Shown here: positions 26,654 to 37,502 of the stretch, one piece after another | Position numbering within the stretch: position 1 is the first letter of the stretch | How the letters are laid out: every line of letters begins with the position of its first letter | From: Solirubrobacter sp963848475 | GTDB lineage: Bacteria; Actinomycetota; Thermoleophilia; Solirubrobacterales; Solirubrobacteraceae | Direction of reading: 5' to 3' | Assembly (NCBI GenBank): GCA_963848475.1 | Contig: CAWKDW010000020.1 | Coordinates: forward strand, 1 to 64,000 | Length of the DNA stretch: 64,000 nt | The notes under the pieces: model-generated | The model's input: only the letters and a program-made list of their open reading frames with translations | Told to the model about the DNA's origin: nothing | The model's database searches: none | Position numbers and translations under genes: made by a program

Positions 26654-29600
26654 ATGGCGTCCTACGCGCTGATCATCGGGGCGGACGCCTACTGGACGCC
26701 GGAGGCCTCCCTGCACGGCGCCGTCAGGGATGCGCTGGAGGTCTACGACTGGGTCACCGACCCGGGCGGCGGCGGCGTTCCCGAACGCAACACGACCCTG
26801 CTGCTGACGCCCGGCGAGCACAGTCCGGAGATCCCCGCCGGCCTCGCGAGCGGCACGGCCGGCAACGACGACGTCAAGACCGCGATCGCCCGCCTGGTCC
26901 AGCGCAGCGGCGGCGAGGGCGAGCGACTGTTCCTGCACTTCTCCGGCCACGGCTTGAGTGCCCTGGCGGGCGCGGAGGAGGACGCGATCGTCCTCGCCGA
27001 CTTCACGCCCGACCTGACCGAGAAGTCGCTCGCCGTCGGCTCCATCATCGAGTACTTCGCGGCCACGGCGTTCCAGGAGCAGTTCCTGTTCTTCGACGCC
27101 TGCCGCAATCTGGCGTGGGACGGCAACTTCCAGGTCGGGCGGCTGCGCGCGCAGCGTCGTGATCCACTGCGCCCCGCGCCGCAGCAGTTCGTCTGCTTCT
27201 CGACCGCTCCAGGCGTCCGCGCGCGGGAGGTCGAGGAGCGCGGGGCGTTCACGGCGGCGCTGCTGGCCGCGCTCCGGGGCGCCGGCCCGGCGAAGGCGTG
27301 GGACGACAGGGATTGGCACTACGTCGTGCGCTGGAACGCGTTGTTCAGCGCGGTCGAGCAGGCGGTCGAGGCGCAGCAGATCGACGTCGGCGGCGACCTC
27401 ATCCAGCGCCCGCGCCAGGCCGGCGAGCGCGGCGGAGCCAATCCGGTGCTGGCGACGTTCCTTCCGGGCAGCTTCCCCGCCGAGACGCTGCGCGTGACGC
27501 TGGAGCCCGCCGAGGTGGGCTCCAGCGCCGCGATCGAGGTGCGCGACGCCGCCGACGCGGTCGCCCGCGAGTCGCCGGTGCTGGAGACGGTCAGCTTCCC
27601 GCTCGAGCCGCGCGCCTACACCGTGGTCGCCTCCGGGCCGGGCCTGCGCCCCGAGCACCGCTACTGGGCGGTCGACCTGTACGGCCCATGCGACGTGACC
27701 GTCCGGCTGCTCCCGGACGAAGCTTCCGGGCCGAGCGACGCAGCAGCCCATGAGGCCGTTCAAGCGCGCCGCACGCGCGGCCTGCGGCACGGCGCCGCCG
27801 ACGCCCGCGTCGCCGTCGTCTGCGCGGACCCGCTGGCGCCGGTCGAGATCGCGGACCTGGCGGGGACGGTGCTCGCCACGGGTGACGGGGCCGTGGAGAA
27901 GCACGGGCTCGCCGCGGGCTTCTACGACGCCCGCGTCGTGCTCCCGGACGGGGTGCACGACGAGGAGCTGGTCTCGGTCGCGGCGGGCGAGCTGGAGCGT
28001 GTGGAGCTCGACGCCCCCGACTACCCGCTGCCCGCGACGCCCACCGAGCCGCTGCTCGGCGTCGCGATCACGGTGTCCGGTGCGCCGCTCGACGTGCGGG
28101 TGTGGGGACTCGACGAGCCGCCGCCGGAGGCCGAGCCGATCCCCGACGGCGGTCGGCTACTCAGGGCCGTCCCGGCGGGTGCGTACCTGATCGGCCTCAA
28201 CCTCCAGGGGCGGCCCGACGTCACGCTCGCGGTGAACGTGCCGGCCAGGCGGTCGTTGGTGGTCGCGGCGCAAGCGGGACCGGGCGGGCTCGACCACGTC
28301 GACATCACGACGTGCCCCGGGGCGCCCGAGGTCGTGCTCGCGCAGCGGTTCATGGCCGCGGGTCGCACCGATCACGTCGAGCGCCTCGCCGAGGAGGCGA
28401 CGGCCGATCCACTGGCGGCGATCCTGCTTGGCTACCTGCCCGGACACGCCACGGGCGACGTGGCAGCGAGCTGGCCGGAGCTGCCCGACCCCCACGTGAT
28501 CGCCGGCGTCGCCGCCGAGCTCTCGGGAGACCTCGCAGCCGCCGCGATCGCGTACCGTGCCGCGCTCGATCGGGGCCTCCCGTTGCTGGCGCGCGGCGCC
28601 TCGATCCTGGCCGGAGCGGTAGAGCGCCACGGGATCGAGCACCCCCGCGCCGAGCTGCTGGAGCGCACCGTGGCGTTCAACGGCCTGTGGACGCGTCTGG
28701 GCGAACCACGGGTCCGGACGAGCCCGGCGGTCGAGCTCGCGCTCGATCGCAGCTGGCAAGCGCTGCTCGGCGTCGCATCCGCCGATGAGGAGCAGCGCGC
28801 CGTCACGGCTCTCGCCCATCCCGAATTGCTCGCGACCGCGACCCTGCAGCGGCTCGGCGAGCGCGCGGCGACGAAGCCGGATGACGTCGCCGGGACCCTC
28901 GCCTGGCTGCACGGGATCGCCACCGCGCTCGAGGCCGGAGAACAGTACCCGCTGGGCCTGGGTCCGATCGAAGGGCTGTGGCGGCGCGTGTCAGCCGGCG
29001 AGCTCGACCCCGCCCACGCCGCCCGGCTCGCCCGCGACCGGCGCGTTGCCGAGGCCCTGACGCCGCCATATCTGCGCGCACTGTCCGAGTCGCTGATCGA
29101 GCTCGGAGACACGCAGCTCGCGCTCACGCGCTACGCGATCCTGGACTCGGCGGTCGCGTCGCGTGGCGAAGCACCGGCATCGTTCGTCAAGGACGGGCTT
29201 CAGCTGACGGCAAGGGCGCTGATGAGCCGGCCGGACGCGACGGCGCTCGAGACCGCTCGCGAGCGGGGCGAGGCGGCAGTGGCGGCGGCGACGGACGCCG
29301 GCACCGAGGCGGAACTGCTCGTCAGCCTCGGGATCCTGTACCTCGATCCGTACACCGCCGACCGTGACTCGCGCGGCTATGAGGTCGATCACGCGCGCTG
29401 GCTGCTGCGTGCGGGGGACGCGGGCGCGCTGATGCCCGAGCCGGCCGAGGCGCTGCGGCTCGCGGCCGCCTACCTCCGCCGTGCGATCGCCATCGAGCCG
29501 GAGCCGCACACGCTCAAGGCGCTCGCGCAGGCGCTGATGTACACCGAGGTCGTCGGCGAGCCGGTCGATCGGGCGGAGATCGTCGCGCTCGCCGTCCGGG

Positions 29601-31915
29601 CGCTCGCGCTGCTGGCACCCGGCGAGCTGCCCAGCCTGCGGCTGTCGCTGATCGCGATGCTCCGCCATCTCGATCAGCCGGTGGACGCCGACGCGGTTCG
29701 GGCCACGCTCGTGCACTCGCTGGACGAGTACGCGAGGCAGTTTGGCGACCGCGTGGCGCTCGACATCTTGGTCAGTACGCGATGGCGCTCACGGAGGTCG
29801 TTCCGGTCTTGGCCGCGGGTCGTGATCGAGGCGCGCGGACTCGTCGAGCGAATCGGCGACGACCGGCTGCGCGAGCAGGCGCTGGACTCCGAGCTCAGGT
29901 TCCTGCGCCGCGCCTATACGCGCCTGCGCTTCGACGAGCGGCCGGAAGGCGGCGCACGGGCGGCGGCGGAAGCGGTCAGGGAGCGGGCGCGGGTCGATGA
30001 CTGGGACGTTCGCGACCTGGCGGCGACGCTGGTCGAGCTCGGCAACGCCTCCGTGGGCTGGGACGAAGAGGCCGGTCGCGCTCGAGCTGCTCGACGAGGC
30101 GCTGGCGCTCGCGCCGCTGATGCTGCACGCGCACGGCGAGGCGGTCGCGCTCCTGCGCGCGGGCCTGCAGGTCAACATCGGCTCGCTGCGCGTCGCCGAG
30201 GGCGACGCGGTCGGAGCGATCGAGGCCTACGGCCAGGCCCTGGCCGGCCTGCTCCCGCTGAGGCTGCGCGGCAGGGTGGAGGACTGTCTCCGGCGCATCG
30301 ACGACCTCGCGCTGCGCGGCGGCGCCGAGGTCGCGCAGATGGTCGTCCTCGCGCTCGCGCCGCAGGCGGTGCAGGCCGAGCAACTCGTCGGCGAGCCGGG
30401 CACGGAGCTGATCCAGCGCTGTTGCAAGCGGGCGATCGCCGGACTGGCCGGCCAGCAGGCGAATCCGGAGGTCTACGCGCTGCTGCTCGAAGTCGCCAAG
30501 GGCCTGCGTTTCGGCACCGCGCTCTACGCCGGCAGGCGCTTCGTCGAGGACGCGGAGGGACGCGAGCTGCTCGGGCAGATCGCGGAGCTCCAGGCCCAGT
30601 TGCCCAGCTCCGCCGGTGCGCTCGCATCGCGCGATCCCTCGCTGCTGCTCGACGAAGAGGTGCTGCTGAACGCCGTGGTCCGCGGCCGGCCGCGCCGTGG
30701 TCAGACCGGGGCCGAGCGGCTTGCCAATCTCCAGCAGCGCTACGACGAGCGCCTCTACCAGCGGCTGCTGACCGACGCCTCGGGGCGCGAGGCGGTACTG
30801 CTCGGCACCGACGAGATCGCAAGCGCGCTGGACGCACGCACCGCCCTGGCGATGATGTACGTGGGCGCCGGCCAACGCGGCGGCGTCGCGATCCACACGC
30901 TGATCATCACCCGCGAGGAGTGCCGCGCCGGGATCGTGGAGACCGACTTCCCAGATTCGATCGTGACGATCGGCGATGTCGAGATGACCCCGACCGGGTT
31001 CCTTGTCAGCGAGCTGCGGCGCGACCTGCGCGGCGACCCGGGCGACGCCGTGGCGACGGACTCCGCACTGCGGCTGCTCGTGTCTGACCGCGAGCGCCTG
31101 TTCGGGTGGGCGAAACAGTCGCTCGCGGAACTACGGGCAGCGGGCAAGGACCACCTGTGCGTGATCCCGCACTCCGCACTGCACCACCACCCGATCCACC
31201 TGGTCGGCGAACCCGGGAGCACGCTCGGCGAGGAGTGGATCGTCTCCTACCTGCCGAACCTCAACGTGCTCCTGTCGCGTCGCGGCGCGGCGACGATCCG
31301 CAAGCCGCGCGATCGCGAGCTGACAGGAAACGGTCTGGGGTTCACGGACTCCAACCCGCACGGGCTCCTGACGATCGACGAGTTGCTCACCGAAGGCCGA
31401 CTGTCGCCGGGATCTACGACACGCGAGCGCTGCTGGACGCCGAGGCCACCGAGTCGGCCGTCCGCGAGGCGATGGAGCGCTCGCGCGCGGTGCACATCGC
31501 CACTCACGGCCGTCACAACGTCGACGCGGCCGCCTTCCAGAGCCTGTTCGTCGCGCCCTCTGAGGACTCCGACGGGCGCCTGCACGCGTACGAGATGCTC
31601 GACTTCGACCTCCGCGGCCTCGACCTCGTGACCCTGAGCGCATGCGAGACCGCGCTCGGGCGCTTCGACTCCGCCGACAACCTGCGCGGGCTGCCGGCGA
31701 TGATGATGCTCTCGGGGGTGGCGAGCATCATCGGCACGCTCTGGGACGTCGAGACCACTGTCTCCGAATTCTTCTTCACCACGCTCTATCAGGCCCTGCG
31801 CGAGGACCAGGGACGCCTGGACGCCTTCGCGACCGCCCAGCGCGAGACGCGGGCCCGCCACCCGCAGTACCGCGACTGGGGCGCGTTCTACTTCACGGGC
31901 GACTGGCTGAGCTGA
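26654..31915 (+). CDS. caspase-like (C14) - helical repeat - CHAT double-protease, gasdermin partner, frameshifted
   Basis: A giant protein of about 1750 codons. Residues 1-260 are a caspase-like domain: ASYALIIGADAYWTPEASL start, catalytic His99 in RLFLHFSGHGLSALAG and Cys150 in FFDACRNLAW. Residues about 275-545 are PEGA/Ig-like beta modules. Residues about 550-1330 are a long alpha-solenoid of TPR-like helices. The end is a CHAT protease: HLCVIPHSALHHHPIHLVGE, catalytic His in AVHIATHGRHN (codon 31505) and Cys in VTLSACETALGRF (codon 31643), then GVASIIGTLWDVE and the closing WGAFYFTGDWLS. Single-base slips near 30075 and 31405 interrupt the frame but leave both active sites intact. The domain mix suggests a sensor (solenoid) with two cysteine proteases, one of which should cleave the gasdermin encoded 9 bp upstream. 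Confidence 0.85.
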
Positions 31916-31989
31916 AGCGCGAGCGTCCTGGAGCAGCAGCTCCTCGATCTCGAGCTTCTCGGCGATCCGCCGCAGGTGCGACTTGATGC

Positions 31990-32397
31990 GCTGATCACCC
32001 GTTCGGCCGCGATCTGGGGAGAGCCAACGGCCGTCGCAATCTCCACCGGCTCGAGGACGCGTTGGCGATGAATGCGAGCGGCAGTGCCGGGGTCAAGAGC
32101 CGGCTGGAGCGCGCCTTCCGCGCGCTCGTGAAATCCGCTGGATTTCCGGAGCCGCCTGTGAACACGAAGGCCGAGGGGATCGAGGTCGACTTCCACTGGC
32201 CCGACCGCAGAATCGTGGTCGAGGTCGACGGGCCGAACCACCGGCGCAAGCGAACGAAGCGCGAGGACGCGCTTCGTGATCGCATCCTCACCGCCGCGGG
32301 CTACGCGTGGCTGCGGGTCACGGAGGAGGAGCTCGAGCGACGACCGGCGGCGGTCATCAACCGGCTGGGGGCCGGCGCATTCGCGCCGGCCCCCTGA
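31990..32397 (+). pseudogene. DUF559 endonuclease-fold protein, N-terminally truncated
   Basis: From ATG at 32062 the frame reads KSRLERAFRALVKSAGFPEP and then the DUF559 (restriction-endonuclease-like, Vsr-like) core VDFHWPDRRIVVEVDGPNHR, DALRDRILTAAGYAWLRVTE and ELERRPAAVINRL. The nuclease acidic residues (VDFHW, EVDG) are present. Upstream, in a second frame, RRNLHRLEDAL matches the usual linker before this domain, but the N-terminal AbiEi-like part of the family is missing. The gap 31916-31990 shows, on the minus strand, a short stretch reading KSHLRRIAEKLEIEELL that looks like the last helix of a LuxR-type domain, so this spot is a mosaic of gene remnants. Confidence 0.55.
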
Positions 32398-32421
32398 CCG
32401 CTCCTCCCAACGGCGTGCGGG

Positions 32422-33534
32422 CTACCAGCCGCCGCCGAGGTCTGGGGCCTGCTGCTGCTCCTGCTGCGCGTCCGCGGTGGCGGTCGTGTCAGGACGCTGG
32501 CCGAGCTTGATCGTGAGGGTCTTGGTCTGGCCGCCGCGGGTGACCTTGACCTGGACGGAGTCGCCGACCTTGTGCGCGTCGACGAGCGAGGAGAGGGCCG
32601 TCGAGTCGTCGACGGACTTGCCGCCGAGCGCGGTGATGACGTCGCCCGCCTGCAGGCCGCCGGTCGCGGCGGGGCCGCCGGCGGTCACCGCGCCGACCTG
32701 GGCGCCGGCGCCGGAGGCGTCCTGGGTCTGGACGCCGAGGTAGGCGTGGCTGACCTTGCCGGTCGCGCGCAGCTGGGCGACGATGCTCTTGACCGTGTTG
32801 GAGGGGATCGCGAAGCCGATGCCGACGTTGCCGGCCTGGCCGCCGGACGTGGTCGAGCCGGTGGACTCGATCTGGGAGTTGACGCCGATCACCTGGCCGG
32901 AGGCGTTGAACAGCGGGCCGCCGGAGTTGCCGGGGTTGATCGCGGCGTCGGTCTGGATGACGTCGTCGATCGAGAAGCCGTTGGGCGAGGAGATCTCGCG
33001 CTGCAGGGCGCTGACGACGCCGGTCGTGAGCGTGCGGTCCAGGCCGAACGGGTTGCCGATCGCGTAGGCCGGGTCGCCGACCTCGACGCCGCTCGAGTCG
33101 CCGAGTGCCAGCGGCTTGAGGTTGGTGGCGGAGACCTTCAGGAGCGCGAGGTCGGTCGAGGCGTCCTGGCCGACGAGCGTCGCGTCGAGATCCTTGCCGT
33201 CGCCGACCTTGGCCTTGATCCGGCCGTTGGCGCCCTCGACGACGTGGGCGTTGGTGACGATGTAGCCGTCGTTGGAGACCACGAAGCCCGAACCGGTGCC
33301 GACGCCGGTGGTGATGTAGGCGACGGAGTCCTTCGCGGACTCGTAGACGGCGTTCGGGCTGAGCTCGGAGTCGCTCGCGACCGCCGCGACGGTGTGGGTG
33401 TTCGTGATCGTGCGGACGGTGGGGGTGTCGTCGTGGAGTGCAGTGGTTGCGACGGCGCCCGCGCCACCGCCGATCGCCGCGGCGGCGGCGAGGGGGAGGA
33501 GCGGTTTGAAGATCTGCATGACACGCAGCTTCAT
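32422..33534 (-). CDS. HtrA/DegP-type serine protease with PDZ domain (S1C)
   Basis: A membrane-anchored quality-control protease of 370 residues. MKLRVMQIFKPLLPLAAAAA is a signal anchor. The trypsin-like domain has the triad His in YIVTNAHVVEGANGRIK, Asp in ASTDLALLKVSA and Ser in DAAINPGNSGGPLFN. One PDZ domain follows: AYLGVQTQDASGAGAQVGAV and GGLQAGDVITALGGKSVDDS. The C-terminus is Gln/Asp-rich (ADAQQEQQQAPDLGGGW). Its stop lies 24 bp past the convergent DUF559 fragment. The frame is complete. The role is degradation or repair of misfolded exported proteins. Divergent from the DHFR-like gene with a 67-bp shared promoter gap. Confidence 0.93.
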   Translation of the reverse strand: MKLRVMQIFKPLLPLAAAAAIGGGAGAVATTALHDDTPTVRTITNTHTVAAVASDSELSPNAVYESAKDSVAYITTGVGTGSGFVVSNDGYIVTNAHVVEGANGRIKAKVGDGKDLDATLVGQDASTDLALLKVSATNLKPLALGDSSGVEVGDPAYAIGNPFGLDRTLTTGVVSALQREISSPNGFSIDDVIQTDAAINPGNSGGPLFNASGQVIGVNSQIESTGSTTSGGQAGNVGIGFAIPSNTVKSIVAQLRATGKVSHAYLGVQTQDASGAGAQVGAVTAGGPAATGGLQAGDVITALGGKSVDDSTALSSLVDAHKVGDSVQVKVTRGGQTKTLTIKLGQRPDTTATADAQQEQQQAPDLGGGW

Positions 33535-33601
33535 CGCGCTCTCTGAGCGCTCCCTACGCGCCCGTTAATGGACTCATGGAGCCTGTATAAGAAGCTCATA
33601 T

Positions 33602-34154
33602 ATGGCTCTGACGCAGTACTACGTCGCCGCGAGCCTGGACGGTTTCATCGCGGAGGCCGACGACGGCCTGCAGTGGCTGTTCGACGCGGCCGACGATCCC
33701 ACCACCGGCGAGGATGCGAACTACAACGCGTTCTACAACGGCGTGACCGCGATCGCGGTGGGCGCGAGCACTTACGAGATCATCGTCGGCCATGACCGGC
33801 CCTGGGGCTACGCGGGCCGCCCGACCTGGGTCTTCACGCACCGCGAGCCCCGGGTCCCCGACGACGCCGACGTCCGCTTCGTCCAGGGCTCCCCGGCCGA
33901 CCACATCGCCGACATGCGCGCAGCGGCCGGCGACGGGAACCTCTGGGTGCTCGGCGGCGGCGAGCTCGCGAGCCAGTTCGCCGAGGCGGGCCTGCTCGAC
34001 GAGCTGATCGTCACCTACGTGCCGGCCGTGCTCGGCACCGGGATCGGGCTGTTCGCCCGAGCCGATCGCGGGCACGCTGAGCCTCACCCGCACCGAGGAG
34101 CTCACCCGCGGCTGCGTCCAGAGCGTCTACTCGCTCAACGTGCCCTCGAGGTGA
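33602..34154 (+). CDS. dihydrofolate reductase-like (RibD C-terminal family) protein, frameshifted
   Basis: ATG at 33602 gives MALTQYYVAASLDGFIAEAD, the start of the RibD_C/DHFR-like family found in actinobacteria. Conserved blocks are AFYNGVTAIAVGASTYEIIV, GRPTWVFTHREPRVPDDADV, GNLWVLGGGELASQFAEAGL and LDELIVTYVPAVLGTGIGLF (an NADPH-binding region). One slip near 34058 shifts the last part, which reads LTRTEELTRGCVQSVYSLNV to TGA at 34152-34154. Probably an NADPH-dependent reductase of unknown substrate rather than a folate enzyme. Its end overlaps the MaoC gene by 28 bp. Confidence 0.8.
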
Positions 34155-34880
34155 CCGTGCACGGCGAAGCGGCCCTCCGCCTCGCCGAACGTCACCTTCG
34201 CCGGCAGCAGGATCGGCTTCTTGAAGCGCACCTCGGCCGTGAACGCCTCCGGCAGCCGGAGCGAGGACAGGCAGCGCGCCTTGGTCCACATCCCGTGGGC
34301 GATCGCGCGCTCGAAGCCGAACGCCTTGGCCGACCAGGCGTGCAGGTGGATCGGATTGCGGTCGCCGGAGACACCCGCGTAGCGGCGGCCGAGGTCGTCC
34401 GGCAGGCGCCACTCGGCGGTGACCGGCGGGTCCTCGAACGTCCACGCGTCACGGATCGACTCGTCGCCGTCGACCGCGCTTGAGGTTCGTGGACACCTCC
34501 TCCCACGCGAGCTCGTCGCCGACACGGACCTGGGAGCGCAGCTCGAACTGGCGGCCGCGCCGGTGCGGCCGCAGCTCGCCCACCGAGACGCTCACGGTGA
34601 GCGCCTCACCGAGCAGCAGCGCCCGGTGCTGGACGATCCGGTTGGCGATGTGGACGACCCCGACCGCGCTGAACGGCGCGTGCGCCAGCAGGTCCATGTG
34701 CATTCCGAACGCGAGCACATGTGGGTAGGTCGGCGGCAGCTCGTCGCGCAGCGTGAAGCCACAGACGTGCGCGTACTTCGCGAGCGCGACCGGGTCGACG
34801 GTCAGCGCCCGCGTCAGCACCTCCGTGGGCATCGTGTCGCCGCGGCCGGGAAGCGCGGCTCGAAGCATCGAGAGCATCAC
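34127..34880 (-). CDS. MaoC-like double hot-dog enoyl hydratase/dehydratase, frameshifted
   Basis: Two hot-dog domains in one chain of about 250 codons. The first reads PPTYPHVLAFGMHMDLLAHA, VGVVHIANRIVQHRALLLGE and ELRSQVRVGDELAWEEVST. After a slip near 34478 the second has RRYAGVSGDRNPIHLHAWSA, the catalytic Asp-His motif (GDxNPIH), and FERAIAHGMWTKARCLSSLR. The family hydrates or dehydrates acyl-CoA/ACP at the 2,3 position. It is last in an operon with FabG-like reductase, thiolase, TetR and acyl-CoA dehydrogenase; the FabG stop overlaps its ATG. Together they form a fatty-acid synthesis or degradation set. Confidence 0.85.
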
Positions 34881-36134
34881 GCCCCCAGCAGCGACTGGCC
34901 GCAGACGCGGATGACGTTGCGCTCCAACCCGGATGACGCGAGCCAGGCGACCGTCTCGGCCACGTCGACCGGCAGCCCGCCCTGGCGCAGCGAGTTCATC
35001 CGCCGGCCCGCCTCACGCACGCCGACCGGCATCGACGCGGTCATCGCCGTCTCGATGAACCCCGGCGCGACCGCGTTGATCGTGAGCCCGCGTTCGAGCT
35101 CCGAGGACGAGACGAGATCGAGCAGCCCGGCCTTCGAGGTCGCGTAGTTCGTCTGGCCGGCGTTGCCGGCGATCGCGCTCATCGAAGAGACGCAGACGAT
35201 CCGCCCGTCGTCGCGCAGCCGCGGCAACAGCGCCGCCGTGATCCGCTCCGGCGCGAGCAGGTTGACCTCCATCAGGCTCTGCCAGCGCTCCTCGGGCATC
35301 TTCGCCAGCGTGCGGTCCTTGGTCACGCCGGCGTTGTGGACGAGCACGTCGAGCCCGTCCGCGAAACGCTCGGCCAGCACGTCCGGCGCATCGGGCGCGG
35401 TGATGTCGAGCTCGAGATCCGCGTCCTCGAGATCGAGTCGCACGACGACCGCTCCCTCGCGCTCGAGCACCGAGGCGATCGCCGCGCCGATGCCGCGTGA
35501 CGCGCCGGTGACCAGTGCGGTGCGTCCGGCCAAGCCCACCGGCGCGCCCGGGCCGACAGAAACGACCTGCCCGGACACGTAGGCCGATCGCGGGGACAAG
35601 AGAAACCGCAGCGTCGGCCCGATCCGCTCCTCGGCGCCCGGCTCGACGTGTACCAGGTTGACCGTCGCGCCGCGGCCGATCTCCTTGCCCAGCGAGCGCG
35701 TGAACCCTTCGAGCGCGCGGCGCCCGCCGCCGAGGACGATCACGCGCCCCGAAGGCAGCACGCGCTGCACCGTCGGATGGAAGAAGCGCTGCAGCTCGAC
35801 GAGCTCCTCCGAGGACGTGATGCCCGTGGCGTCGAAGATCAGCGCCTTGAAGCGCTGATCGGCCGGCGCCAACGGGTTGAAGACGGCCGCGTCCAGCCCG
35901 GCCGCCGCGGCGTGCGCGCGGACGGGGTCGTCCAAGGCGGTCGCGGAGTCCACGCCCGTCGATCGCGAGCACGCGGGCGGCCGCTTCGGCCACCCGCCCC
36001 GCGCCGCCGAGCAGCACGCGGCCGGTGACGCGCGAAGCCCCGCGCTCGAGCTCCACCGGCTGCGGCAGCCCGACGCGCTTCGCCAGCCCACCCGCGACCG
36101 GCAACCGCACCAGCTGCGAATAGCGGTCGCTCAT
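34877..36134 (-). CDS. 3-oxoacyl-ACP/CoA reductase, FabG4-like high-molecular-weight SDR, frameshifted
   Basis: About 418 codons. An N-terminal degenerate Rossmann part (MSDRYSQLVRLPVAGGLAK, LAPADQRFKALIFDATGITS) is followed by a classic SDR domain: NADP loop RTALVTGASRGIGAAIASVL, LVHNAGVTKDRTLAKM, catalytic Ser region RIVCVSSMSAIAGNAG and Tyr-Lys TNYATSKAGLLDLV. This two-domain layout is that of mycobacterial FabG4. A slip near 35955 breaks the first part. It probably reduces 3-ketoacyl-CoA/ACP. Position between thiolase and MaoC fits. ATG 36134 is 79 bp after the thiolase stop, the largest gap in the operon. Confidence 0.88.
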
Positions 36135-36213
36135 GACGCTCCGCCTTTCTGTGTGATGCGGGAGCGAGCCGCCAGGCGAGCTCCCGCCGAAGCATGCGAG
36201 GGCGCAGCCCGAG

Positions 36214-37502
36214 TCATGCGTCTCGCTCCAGGATCGCCACGACGCCCTGCCCGCCGGCGGCGCAGATCGAGATCACGCCACGCCCGCCGCCGCGCTCGTC
36301 GAGCGCCTTCGCGAGCCCGGCCACGATCCGCCCGCCGGTGGCCGCGAACGGATGCCCCGCCGCCAGGGACCCGCCGTTGACGTTCAGCTTCGCCCGATCG
36401 ATCGAACCCAGCGCAGCGGAGCGCCCGAGCCGCTCGCGGTTGAACACCGGGTCCTTCCACGCGTTCAGCGTCGCGATCACCTGCGACGCGAACGCCTCGT
36501 GGATCTCGTAGAGGTCGAAATCCTGCAACGAGAGCGCGTTGCGCGACGAGCAGCACCGGCATCGCATACGCGGGCGCCATCAGCAGCCCCTCGCCCTTGT
36601 GCACGTGATCGACCGCCGCGGTCTGCGCGTCGACGAAGTACGCGAGCACGGGGAGCCCGCGCTCCGCGGCCCATTCCTCGGAGGCCAGCAGCACGGCCGA
36701 GGCGCCGTCGGTCAGCGGCGTCGAGTTGCCCGCGGTCATCGTGCCCTCAGGGCCGCCGAAGACCGGCTTGAGCTTCGCCAGCTTCTCGAGCGAGGAGTCC
36801 GCGCGCAGGTTCTGATCGCGCTCCAGCCCGAGGTAGGGCGAGACCAGCCCGTCGAAGAACCCGCGCTCGTACGCGGCCGCCATGTTCACGTGCGACGCGA
36901 CGGCCAACGCGTCCTGCTCGTCCCGCGTCACGCCCCAGTCGCGCGCCATCAGCGCGGCGTGCTCGCCCATCGACAGGCCCGTCCGCGGCTCGGCGTTCTG
37001 CGGCACCGACGGCACGATCTGCCCCGGTCGCAGCCGCGTCAGCGTCCGTGCGCGGCGCCGGCAGGGACTTCGCCCGGTTGAGGTCGAGCAGGATGTGGCG
37101 CAGGTCCTCGTTGACGCGCGATCGGCGCGTCGGACGCCGTGTCCACGCCGCCGGCGATCCCGGCGTCGATCTGACCCAAGGCGATCTTGTTGGCGACCGC
37201 GATCACGGTCTCAAGCCCGGTGCCGCACGCCTGCTGGAGGTCATACGCCGGCGTCTCGGGCGCGAGCTTGGAGCCCGAGCACGGACTCACGGGTGAGATC
37301 GCGGTCGCGCGAGTGCTTCAGGACCGCGCCGGCGACCACTTCGCCGAGCCGCTCGCCCTCCAAGCGCGAAGCGCGAGACGAGCCCGTCGAGCGTCGCGGT
37401 CAGCATGTCCTGGTCGGACGCGTGCGCGTACGGGCCGTTGGAACGGGCGAACGGGATCCGGTTGCCGCCGATCACGGCCACGCGGCGGGTTTCGCTTCTC
37501 AT
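36214..37502 (-). CDS. acetyl-CoA C-acyltransferase (thiolase), frameshifted
   Basis: ATG at 37502 overlaps the TetR stop and starts MRSETRRVAVIGGNRIPFAR. The acylated cysteine is in AYDLQQACGTGLETVIAVAN. Middle blocks are GLSMGEHAALMARDWGVTRD and TMTAGNSTPLTDGASAVLLA. The C-terminal catalytic histidines and cysteine are in YEIHEAFASQVIATLNAW, GGSLAAGHPFAATGGRIVAG and ISICAAGGQGVVAILE. Three to four single-base slips (near 37370, 37290, 37110 and 36545) interrupt the frame. Length (about 430 aa) and FadI-like blocks indicate degradative thiolase. It completes the beta-oxidation-like set with acyl-CoA dehydrogenase, MaoC and FabG. Confidence 0.87.

Noticed and set aside
25841..27958. 705-codon minus-strand open frame over the gasdermin gene
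   Set aside because: Shadow frame; the plus strand holds the ribosome site, Cys3 start and caspase dyad.
26654..31915. Type III-E CRISPR (Craspase) TPR-CHAT protease
   Set aside because: No Cas7-11, no CRISPR array and no csx30-like target are present; the neighbour is a gasdermin and the N-terminus is a caspase.
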